Below, one piece after another: positions 9,274 to 14,932 of a stretch of DNA of 34,892 nucleotides (positions are counted from its first letter, which is position 1; every line of letters begins with the position of its first letter). The notes below the pieces were generated by a model. It saw only the letters and a list, made by a program, of their open reading frames with translations, was not told the origin of the DNA and searched no databases. A program made the translations under genes and the position numbers. Origin of the DNA: Gammaproteobacteria bacterium (GTDB lineage Bacteria; Pseudomonadota; Gammaproteobacteria; Pseudomonadales; Azotimanducaceae); assembly GCA_026713185.1 (NCBI GenBank), contig JAPOOX010000116.1, positions 1-34,892 of the forward strand. Reading direction: 5' to 3'.

Positions 9274-10427
9274 TGCTTTATCGCCTGCGTCAGCTTTTCT
9301 ATCCCTGACGCCAGTCGCTCCAGTGGCTGCGCATAACTGAAACGGACATGTCGATCAGCCTGAAATTGACCGAAATCAGTGCCTGGCGTGATTGCCAGAT
9401 GATGTTCTTCCAGAAGCCATTTTGTAAAGGGTTCACTGTCGGCAAATCCTTCTGGTAATCCGGCATAAACATAGAAGGCGCCATCAGGGATATTCGGTAC
9501 ATTGAAGCCGAGTCCCCTCAGTGCCGATACCATAAAATCACGACGAGACTGAAATTCCAGGCGCTGATTCTCCATGATCTCTCGTGACTCAGGGAGAAAC
9601 GCAGATATCGCCGCGTATTGCGCTACCGAAGATGGGCATATAAAGAGGTTCTGAGCAAGCTTTTCTACATCAGAAGCTGCAGCCGCAGGGACAATAAGCC
9701 AACCAAGTCGCCAGCCAGTCATGCCAAAATATTTGGAAAAGCTGTTGATGACAAACGCATTGCCATTTGCGTGCAGTGCAGAGGTTTTCCCCTGTGTGCC
9801 ATAAACCAGTCCGTGATAAATCTCATCACTGACAAGATAGCCGCCTTTGCTCTCTACAGTTAAAGACAACTGAAATAAAGTCTGATCATCAATGAGCGCA
9901 CCCGTGGGATTGGCTGGAGAAGACATGAGAACGCCCCGGGTTTCAGCATTCCAGTTTTCCGAGACCAGTGTATCCGTCAATTGATAGCCGTCATCGGCAG
10001 AGACAGGCACCAGTCGGGATGCACCTGAAAATGCTGTTAAAAAATGTCTGTTACAGGGGTATCCCGGGTCACTCATCAATAGATTTTCACCCGGGTTCAT
10101 CAGTAACGCGGTAGTCAGCAGCAGGGCGCCGGACCCACCCGCGGTTATAAATATCTGATCTTCATTGATGTCGAGGCCATAATCAGACTGATAGTACTCT
10201 GCGATTTCCCGCCTCAATTCCGGGATCCCACGTGCATCCGTATACTTTGTATGACCCTTTGACAGCGCCTTTTGCCCTGCTTTGACAATAGGCTCCGGTG
10301 TTGGGAAATCCGGTTCACCAACTTCCATATGGACCACATCAAAGCCCTGCGCTTCCAGCTCCCTGGCCCTGCGCAACACTTCCATTACTTTAAAGGGCGC
10401 AATTCCTGACAGACGGCTGGCATACAT
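9270..10427 (-). CDS. Class I/II pyridoxal-phosphate aminotransferase
   Basis: The 385-aa fold-type I enzyme transfers amino groups between amino and keto acids. Visible residues are GEPDFPTPEPI, SSPANPTGA (Asn173 contacting the cofactor), SDEIYHGLVYG (D201), the Schiff-base lysine K232 in NSFSKYFGMTGWRLGW and a C-terminal HVRFSYA arginine that would bind the carboxylate. The pattern resembles aspartate/alanine-type aminotransferases, but substrate choice cannot be read. The start is ATG 10427, which has GGAG eight bases upstream; a GTG at 10445 is also in frame but weaker. It is the first gene of the minus-strand operon ending in polB. It is divergent from tRNA-fMet, so the operon promoter lies in 10428-10510. 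Confidence 0.9.
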   Translation of the reverse strand: MYASRLSGIAPFKVMEVLRRARELEAQGFDVVHMEVGEPDFPTPEPIVKAGQKALSKGHTKYTDARGIPELRREIAEYYQSDYGLDINEDQIFITAGGSGALLLTTALLMNPGENLLMSDPGYPCNRHFLTAFSGASRLVPVSADDGYQLTDTLVSENWNAETRGVLMSSPANPTGALIDDQTLFQLSLTVESKGGYLVSDEIYHGLVYGTQGKTSALHANGNAFVINSFSKYFGMTGWRLGWLIVPAAAASDVEKLAQNLFICPSSVAQYAAISAFLPESREIMENQRLEFQSRRDFMVSALRGLGFNVPNIPDGAFYVYAGLPEGFADSEPFTKWLLEEHHLAITPGTDFGQFQADRHVRFSYAQPLERLASGIEKLTQAIKQ

Positions 10428-10510
10428 TGCAGTTACTCCATTCACAATGTCCCCATCATATCACTCAATGGACCCATGCCTGAGGCGTCTATTCCACCCG
10501 GGAAAGCCGG

Positions 10511-10539
10511 TTGACCATTCCTGCCTTGAATCTTATAAT
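10511..10539 (+). promoter_or_regulatory. Sigma-70 promoter of tRNA-fMet
   Basis: TTGACC at 10511-10516 and TATAAT at 10534-10539 are separated by exactly 17 bases, with transcription expected to start around 10546, some 9 bases before the tRNA. In the usual gammaproteobacterial arrangement this promoter also feeds rimP-nusA-infB. Here a 2.1-kb insert now lies between. Confidence 0.75.
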
Positions 10540-10554
10540 CCAACCCTATGTTGT

Positions 10555-10631
10555 TGCGGGGTGGAGCAGTCTGGTAGCTCGACGGGCTCATAACCCGTAG
10601 GTCGCAGGTTCGAATCCTGCCCCCGCTACCA
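10555..10631 (+). tRNA. metY: tRNA-fMet (initiator, anticodon CAT)
   Basis: This is a 77-base cloverleaf: acceptor TGCGGGG/CCCCGCT, D stem GAGC/GCTC, anticodon arm ACGGG-CTCATAA-CCCGT, T arm GCAGG-TTCGAAT-CCTGC, then discriminator A and an encoded CCA. Initiator hallmarks are the three consecutive G-C pairs under the anticodon (GGG/CCC) and an unpaired 1:72 position. The 1:72 mismatch is U.U instead of the C.A of E. coli. The gene occupies the place of E. coli metY, upstream of rimP, which supports its identity. Its last 16 bases are duplicated at 12732-12747, marking it as an integration target. Confidence 0.96.
10616..10631 (+). repeat. Candidate attL: tRNA 3' end, left copy
   Basis: CCTGCCCCCGCTACCA spans the 3' strand of the T stem, the acceptor strand and CCA. 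The identical 16 bases occur at 12732-12747 in the same orientation; the flanking bases differ on both sides. This is the usual att duplication left by a tyrosine-recombinase element that integrates at a tRNA 3' end and restores the gene. Confidence 0.75.
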
Positions 10632-10647
10632 ACAACTGGGGTCGGCG

Positions 10648-11922
10648 CTATGTAGTAGTTGTCGAGTAGGGATTTAGAAACTGCCTTCCCCAAAAGAGTT
10701 TCTTGTCCACTTCGCTGAGTTCTGCTTCTTCAGAGATAGCACTCCAATTGTTTTCAATGGTTCCTGTCAGGTGCGTGAAAATGGCACGGGCATCGTTTTC
10801 TGAAAGCAGGAAATGGTTCGCCGCTTTGAGGCAGGATTTGAGTTGGCTCATGTTGTTGTTGCCCGATATCAGCATGGCCTGTGAAGCTTCGTTGCCCGTG
10901 CGTCCTTGTGGACAAATGTCATAGGCAGGCGTCAGAGTCAGTGATTCACCGTTCCAGAAGGCTGCATGGTTGCGGGCATGGTCATCGGTATTGCCGCACA
11001 GGATATTGAAGGCAAGCCGAGAGAATAGCTCCCGCAGTGTGTCTTTCGGATCGGTGAAACGGTGGCGGATGATTTCGGCCAGTGTTTCGTAACTGGCGTA
11101 ACGCGCTATCATGTCATCCAGCCCGAATAAAGTGAGTGCTGATACCATGGCCTTGCGTGACCAGCTCCCGTCTTTCGGCAGTCGGTCAAAACGCTCAATC
11201 AGTAGCACGTCCTTATTGGCGGCCTTGACCAGTCTTACTGGTGCGACATTCAATCCGGCAAGGTGCGCCAGTCGCATGGCAATAAATTCGGCTTTCACGA
11301 TGCTGTAGAGGTCGGTACTGGATGAAAACTTGGCGACGTATTTCTTGCCCTGATCCTGGATCAATGCTTTTGGTCGCGCACCGCCAATGGAGCTACCATG
11401 TAACAACGCCTGATCCAGCTCAGGGGTAAGCGGAACGCCTTTCTCGACACGTTCAGCGGACTCGATCAGCTCTTCCATGGTGACGTGGTTTGCTGATCGC
11501 GGCAAATACTCGGTTGGGGAGCGCTGAAAATCCAGCGCACCGGTCCGGTCGGATCCGGATTCCAGCAGATAGGTCAATTCATCCAGCTCGGCTGTATCCG
11601 TATCAGCGCCCGTTAGCCCCAACTTCTTATTGATAATCACGCGACGACCCCACGCATCGGGGGCAGCGTCCCGAATACAGCCGGGCATGGTCAATCCTTC
11701 CGGTAGCGGTAGCGCTCCGGCCTGCAACGGCAATTCAGGTTCATAAATCGGAATTGCTGCGGGCTGGCTGCCAATACGTTCGAGATAGCTCTTACCGTAA
11801 TTAAACAAGACATTACCGTTGTCGGCCTCCAGTCGTCCGGCCACAACGGGCGTGGTCTCGTCCGGCAGCCAAATCCAGACAAAGGCTTCCTTGTTGTTTT
11901 GGGTTTGGCTACTAGAAGTCAT
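10648..11922 (-). CDS. hipA: HipA-family Ser/Thr kinase toxin
   Basis: The 424-aa protein has the HipA layout: an N-terminal small domain (to about residue 105), then the kinase-like fold with GGARPKA (180-186), YVAKF (195-199, a likely ATP lysine), FNILCGNTDDHARNH (305-319, catalytic Asp in the DDH) and LTPAYDICP (330-338, metal-binding D335). HipA kinases inactivate glutamyl-tRNA synthetase or other targets and cause growth arrest; the target here cannot be inferred. The gene overlaps the 3' end of hipB by 11 bases, the normal antitoxin-toxin order. It is antisense to read-through from the tRNA-fMet promoter. All catalytic motifs are intact, so it should be active. Confidence 0.9.
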   Translation of the reverse strand: MTSSSQTQNNKEAFVWIWLPDETTPVVAGRLEADNGNVLFNYGKSYLERIGSQPAAIPIYEPELPLQAGALPLPEGLTMPGCIRDAAPDAWGRRVIINKKLGLTGADTDTAELDELTYLLESGSDRTGALDFQRSPTEYLPRSANHVTMEELIESAERVEKGVPLTPELDQALLHGSSIGGARPKALIQDQGKKYVAKFSSSTDLYSIVKAEFIAMRLAHLAGLNVAPVRLVKAANKDVLLIERFDRLPKDGSWSRKAMVSALTLFGLDDMIARYASYETLAEIIRHRFTDPKDTLRELFSRLAFNILCGNTDDHARNHAAFWNGESLTLTPAYDICPQGRTGNEASQAMLISGNNNMSQLKSCLKAANHFLLSENDARAIFTHLTGTIENNWSAISEEAELSEVDKKLFWGRQFLNPYSTTTT

Positions 11923-12250
11923 CGCGTACCGCCCTGGATTTCTTACGAACCGACTTGGGCAACAGCTTGAGCTTGTCCCTGGTCTGGCTCAGATGTCTGG
12001 ACAGAGTCGTCTCATCAGCCTCAAAAAGTTTGACCCCGACAATGGTGGCCACTTCGAATACGGCGCCGATTTCGCATTTGAGATCGCCTTTTTCAATTCG
12101 TTGCAGCAGTCCTCTGGAGATGCCAGCACGATCTGCCACTTCCTGAGTGGTCAACTTGCGTTCCTTTCGCGCTGTACGAATTAGCCCGCCGAGCAGTGCG
12201 GTTGCATCGAGGCTATAGCGGGAGTAAGTGCGTGTAATAGACTTTGGCAT
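11912..12250 (-). CDS. hipB: HipB-like antitoxin, XRE-type helix-turn-helix
   Basis: The 112-aa DNA-binding protein has a helix-turn-helix at about residues 18-70 (LGGLIRTARKERKLTTQEV, ADRAGISRGLLQRIEKGD). A basic C-terminal tail (LLPKSVRKKSRAVRDD) would follow into the toxin contact. ATG 12250 was chosen because AGGA lies just upstream and the earlier start at 12280 would place coding sequence across the likely operator. It should neutralise HipA and repress its own promoter, for which three palindromes upstream (12274-12298, 12356-12374, 12378-12393) are candidate operators. HipB proteins usually run about 70-110 aa. Confidence 0.87.
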   Translation of the reverse strand: MPKSITRTYSRYSLDATALLGGLIRTARKERKLTTQEVADRAGISRGLLQRIEKGDLKCEIGAVFEVATIVGVKLFEADETTLSRHLSQTRDKLKLLPKSVRKKSRAVRDDF

Positions 12251-12273
12251 CGTTCCTAAAATGTATCGTATAT

Positions 12274-12298
12274 AGACCATAAGACTACTTTATGGTCT
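12274..12298. promoter_or_regulatory. Inverted repeat upstream of hipB (candidate operator 1)
   Basis: AGACCATAA (12274-12282) and TTATGGTCT (12290-12298) form 9-base arms around a 7-base spacer, 24 bases before the hipB start. ATAGACCA at its left edge recurs in the repeat at 12378-12393. Position and symmetry fit a HipB binding site that overlaps the promoter. Confidence 0.6.
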
Positions 12299-12355
12299 TT
12301 CTATGAACCAAGATAGTGGGTTCGATCTTCTTTGTCAAGATAAAATGATCTATGT

Positions 12356-12374
12356 ATAGCTCATATAGAGCTAT
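12356..12374. promoter_or_regulatory. Inverted repeat upstream of hipB (candidate operator 2)
   Basis: ATAGCTC and GAGCTAT form 7-base arms with 5 bases between. The repeat lies 106 bases before hipB and four bases from the next palindrome. It may be a further regulator site. It also overlaps the stop codon of the remnant gene at 12371-12576. Confidence 0.35.
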
Positions 12375-12576
12375 TGCGGTCTATAAATAGACCAATACCA
12401 GATATTACTATTCTTTACGGTTAAAAAAGGCCCTGACTGTTTTACCCGTTTCCCAAGCTCCTCCAGCGTTGGAATGTCCTTCGCGGATTCACAGGCAACT
12501 ATCTGATTGAGTATGAATTCCCAGACTTGAGCGGCGCGTTGCTTTTCAAAATCAAGGGAGGACGCTTTCTAGCCAT
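12371..12576 (-). pseudogene. Frame-shifted remnant of a small unknown gene
   Basis: ATG 12576 is preceded by an excellent ribosome site (GGGAGG, eight bases before) but its frame (MARKRPPLIL...) ends after 25 codons. A second frame opens within the first codons and gives about 65 plausible residues, including LDFEKQRAAQVWEFILNQ, SAKDIPTLEELGKRVKQSG and WYWSIYRPQ, ending at 12371. A single indel near 12560-12570 would join the two. The combined protein would be about 68 aa. I do not recognise it; the look is of a small acidic/helical protein. It belongs to the island and precedes hipB on the same strand. Confidence 0.35.
12378..12393. promoter_or_regulatory. Inverted repeat upstream of hipB (candidate operator 3)
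   Basis: GGTCTATAAATAGACC is a perfect 7-base palindrome around AA. It shares ATAGACCA with candidate operator 1, which suggests the same protein, most simply HipB, binds both. Confidence 0.5.
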
Positions 12577-12591
12577 TTTTTCGCCCTCCCA

Positions 12592-12621
12592 TTGATACAG
12601 AAGGGGTTTTTCGGTTAGAAT
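12592..12621 (+). promoter_or_regulatory. Promoter-like sequence facing rimP, inside the island's right end
   Basis: TTGATA (12592-12597) and TAGAAT (12616-12621) are 18 bases apart on the plus strand. Transcription from here would leave the insert and reach rimP if it passes the terminator at 12763-12784. It may replace the distant tRNA-fMet promoter. The match alone is moderate evidence. Confidence 0.35.
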
Positions 12622-12645
12622 TCTGCGCTTTAACGGTGCGGGCTC

Positions 12646-12726
12646 CCTCTAAGCTTGACAGTAACGCACTTAGGGGTTGCGGCTTAGAGGCGATATCAAA
12701 GCAAGTGACGAACGGTAGATACCGTT
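12646..12726 (+). other. Two inverted repeats beside the right att copy
   Basis: CCTCTAAGC (12646-12654) pairs with GCTTAGAGG (12682-12690), and AACGGTA (12711-12717) pairs with TACCGTT (12720-12726). They sit next to the 16-base att copy at 12732. They could be arms bound by an integrase/excisionase or hairpins of a short RNA that would end at the terminator 12763-12784. No open frame runs through this stretch (12577-12905). Confidence 0.4.
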
Positions 12727-12731
12727 GGCAG

Positions 12732-12747
12732 CCTGCCCCCGCTACCA
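12732..12747 (+). repeat. Candidate attR: tRNA 3' end, right copy
   Basis: This is an exact copy of the last 16 bases of tRNA-fMet (10616-10631), including CCA. It is not preceded by the rest of a tRNA. A terminator follows after 15 bases, the spacing expected behind a tRNA gene, so this is probably the original chromosomal 3' end displaced by the insert. Confidence 0.75.
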
Positions 12748-12762
12748 CAGTTTTATGTGATG

Positions 12763-12784
12763 GCCCCTTCTATGGGGCTTTTTG
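12763..12784 (+). terminator. Rho-independent terminator (ancestral tRNA-fMet terminator)
   Basis: GCCCC (12763-12767), loop TTCTAT and GGGGC (12774-12778) are followed by a T run. It lies 15 bases after the right copy of the tRNA end and 120 bases before rimP. Confidence 0.85.
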
Positions 12785-12815
12785 TTAAATCGGCCAAGAG
12801 GTTTGTTTAACAACA

Positions 12816-12880
12816 GTGGAAGAACGAGGGTTGACCCTTCGTTCCAGGTTGGAGTGGGCGTTATGCCCATTTTTTATTTT
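12816..12880 (+). promoter_or_regulatory. rimP 5' leader with hairpin and attenuator-like terminator
   Basis: GAACGAGGG (12822-12830) pairs with CCCTTCGTTC (12835-12844, one bulge). It is followed by TGGGC/GCCCA (12855-12869) and a T-rich run to 12880, then rimP at 12906. The second structure is a terminator in the untranslated leader. Attenuator-like leaders before rimP have been described in gammaproteobacteria, so this is probably the control point of the rimP-nusA-infB operon. Which signal it senses is not visible. Confidence 0.55.
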
Positions 12881-12905
12881 GAGGCAGCATTACGGGCCAG
12901 ACAGA

Positions 12906-13358
12906 ATGGGGTTGGATGAAACGTTGCAGACATTGATCGAACCGGTTGTAAACGGACTTGGCAGCAGGCTTTGGGGTATTGAGTACCTGACCCGGGGCAA
13001 GTCCACGACGTTGAAGATTTACATTGATGCGGACCAGGGAATCAATGTCGAGGATTGTGCCAGGGTGAGCAGACAGGTCAGCAGCCTGCTGGATGTTGAG
13101 GATCCGATACCGGGAAGATATACCCTGGAAGTGTCATCTCCGGGCCTGGACCGGAGATTGTTCACAAAGGCTCAATTTGAAGAGTTTGCCAGTGCACGAA
13201 TAAGAGTCAGTCTGAAAAGGCCGTTCGAAGGCCGCAGGAGGTATACAGGGTTATTAGGTGGAATTGAAGGTGATGATGTGATTTTGCACACAGGTGAAGA
13301 AGAGGAATACCTGTTTCCTCTGGACCTGGTGGACCGGGCAAATATTATTCCGGATTGA
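12906..13358 (+). CDS. rimP: Ribosome maturation factor RimP
   Basis: The 150-aa protein, equal in length to the E. coli one, helps assemble the 30S subunit. Recognisable stretches are LWGIEYLTRGKSTTLKIYID, GINVEDCARVSRQVSSLLD, VEDPIPGRYTLEVSSPGLDR and LFTKAQFEEF. The start at 12906 is chosen because it aligns with the family. The in-frame GTG at 12816 would lie before the leader hairpin and terminator and add an unrelated 30 residues. The ribosome site is weak. It is the first protein gene of the nusA-infB operon, and the island has separated it from its tRNA-fMet partner. Confidence 0.94.
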   Translation: MGLDETLQTLIEPVVNGLGSRLWGIEYLTRGKSTTLKIYIDADQGINVEDCARVSRQVSSLLDVEDPIPGRYTLEVSSPGLDRRLFTKAQFEEFASARIRVSLKRPFEGRRRYTGLLGGIEGDDVILHTGEEEEYLFPLDLVDRANIIPD

Positions 13359-13412
13359 TAACGATAAGGTGATAACAAATGTCACCTCAGATCGTCAGTT
13401 AGAGGCAGAGAA

Positions 13413-14921
13413 ATGAATAAAGAAATACTGCTGGTAGTTGAAGCAGTTTCCAATGAGAAAGGGGTCCCTGAAGATATTATCTTTGAGGCGCTGGAACTCG
13501 CTTTAGCAACTGCGACGAAAAAGCGATATGGAGAAGAAGAAGTTGAACTCAGAGTTTCCATGGACAGGGAAACAGGTGATTATGAAACCTATCGTCGCTG
13601 GGAAGTCACTCCTGATGATGCAGAAATAGAATTTCCGGCTGCCCAAATGAAATTAACAGAGGCCATGGAAAAAGATCCATCACTCGAGATCGGATCATTC
13701 TATGAAATCCCGGTGGAATCCATAGAATATGGACGAATTGGAGCACAGACCTCCAAACAGGTCATCGTGCAAAAGCTGCGGGAAGCTGAACGGGCACAGG
13801 TTATTGATGTTTATCGTTCAAAAGTCGGTGAGCTTGTCAGCGGCCAGGTCAAAAAAGTAACCAGAGAAGCAGTCATTGTAGACCTGGGAAACAACGCGGA
13901 AGCAATCCTGCCAAGAGAGGATTGGCTCCCACGGGAAATGTTTCGTGTGGGTGATCGCCTGCGTGCACTGCTGAAAGAAATACGTCCGGAAGCACGGGGT
14001 CCGCAACTTGCATTGACACGAACTGCACCAGAAGTCCTGGTGAAATTGTTTACCCTGGAAGTACCAGAGATATCCGATGGCATTATTGAAATACTGGCGT
14101 CATCCAGAGATCCCGGTTTTCGGGCAAAGATCGCGGTAAAGACAAACGACGGCAGAATTGATCCGGTTGGCTCCTGTGTTGGAATGCGTGGCTCAAGGGT
14201 CCAGGCCGTGTCTGGTGAATTGGGAGGCGAGCGTATTGATGTGATTCCCTGGGATGACAATGTTGCACAATTGGCAATCAATGCGATGTCACCGGCGGAA
14301 GTCATATCCATCGTGGTGGACGAGGAAACCCGCAGTATGGACATGGCAGTTGCTGAAGAGAATCTTGCACAGGCGATTGGCAAGGGTGGTCAGAATGTGA
14401 AGTTGGCCAGTGACCTGACTGGCTGGGAACTGAACATCATGACCGAAGAAGAAGCTGAAAATAAACATCAGCAGGAAGCAGGAACAATCATTGATAATTT
14501 CATGGAGCAACTGGATGTGGAGGAGGACGTTGCCATAGTTCTGGTAGAGGAAAACTTCACCACACTTGAAGAAATAGCCTATGTACCGATTGAGGAAATG
14601 ATTGCCATTGACGGATTCGATGAAGAGATGGTTGAAGAGTTACGCAACAGAGCCAAGAACGCACTGACAACCCTTGAACTTGCGAATGAAGAAAAACTGG
14701 GTAATCAGGAACCCGCTGATGACCTGCTGAACATGGACGGAATGGACACACGTCTTGCCTATCAACTGACGGCTATCGGCATCATCACCATGGAGGACCT
14801 GGCTGAACAGGCAATTGATGATTTAATTGACATTGAAGATATGACGGAGGAAAAAGCAGGTGAAATCATAATGACAGCCAGAGCGCCCTGGTTTGAAGAA
14901 GACCAGGCAGACGAGAATTAG
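13413..14921 (+). CDS. nusA: Transcription termination/antitermination factor NusA
   Basis: The 502-aa protein binds RNA polymerase and nascent RNA to control pausing, termination and antitermination. It has the N-terminal polymerase-binding domain ([21 protein letters not shown] onward, to about 130), an S1 domain ([21 protein letters not shown], about 137-200), KH domains including [18 protein letters not shown] near 315-332, and two acidic C-terminal repeats (about 365-420 and 435-490), as in E. coli. A GAGG-type ribosome site precedes ATG 13413. It lies 54 bases after rimP and 11 before infB, in the standard operon order. Confidence 0.97.
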   Translation: MNKEILLVVEAVSNEKGVPEDIIFEALELALATATKKRYGEEEVELRVSMDRETGDYETYRRWEVTPDDAEIEFPAAQMKLTEAMEKDPSLEIGSFYEIPVESIEYGRIGAQTSKQVIVQKLREAERAQVIDVYRSKVGELVSGQVKKVTREAVIVDLGNNAEAILPREDWLPREMFRVGDRLRALLKEIRPEARGPQLALTRTAPEVLVKLFTLEVPEISDGIIEILASSRDPGFRAKIAVKTNDGRIDPVGSCVGMRGSRVQAVSGELGGERIDVIPWDDNVAQLAINAMSPAEVISIVVDEETRSMDMAVAEENLAQAIGKGGQNVKLASDLTGWELNIMTEEEAENKHQQEAGTIIDNFMEQLDVEEDVAIVLVEENFTTLEEIAYVPIEEMIAIDGFDEEMVEELRNRAKNALTTLELANEEKLGNQEPADDLLNMDGMDTRLAYQLTAIGIITMEDLAEQAIDDLIDIEDMTEEKAGEIIMTARAPWFEEDQADEN

Positions 14922-14932
14922 AAGGAACACAA

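Larger units (their letters stand above)
10632..12731. mobile_element. Small integrated island carrying hipBA in the tRNA-fMet/rimP gap
   Basis: The 2.1-kb segment lies between the two 16-base copies of the tRNA-fMet 3' end. It contains hipA and hipB on the minus strand, a frame-shifted remnant gene, and about 155 bases of non-coding sequence with two inverted repeats at its right side. No integrase or excisionase is present, so it is either a decayed element or a mini-element moved by an integrase supplied elsewhere. In relatives rimP follows the tRNA directly. The terminator after the right copy (12763-12784) has the position expected for the original tRNA terminator. Boundaries are inferred from the repeats. 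Confidence 0.65.

Noticed and set aside
12371-12576. Resemblance of the remnant to exonuclease VII small subunit (LDFEK... pattern)
   Set aside because: The likeness is limited to a few residues and the spacing of the remaining XseB positions does not fit.
12629-12726. Integron attC site
   Set aside because: Inverted repeats are present, but the core sites (RYYYAAC and GTTRRRY) are not found in the right places.
12637-12747. A tmRNA or second tRNA ending at the right copy of CCCCCGCTACCA
   Set aside because: There is no T-loop TTCGANTC, no D arm and no tmRNA-type 5' end; only the last 16 bases match a tRNA.
12816-12905. An extended rimP start at GTG 12816
   Set aside because: It would translate through the leader hairpin and T-run, and the added residues have no counterpart in RimP proteins.
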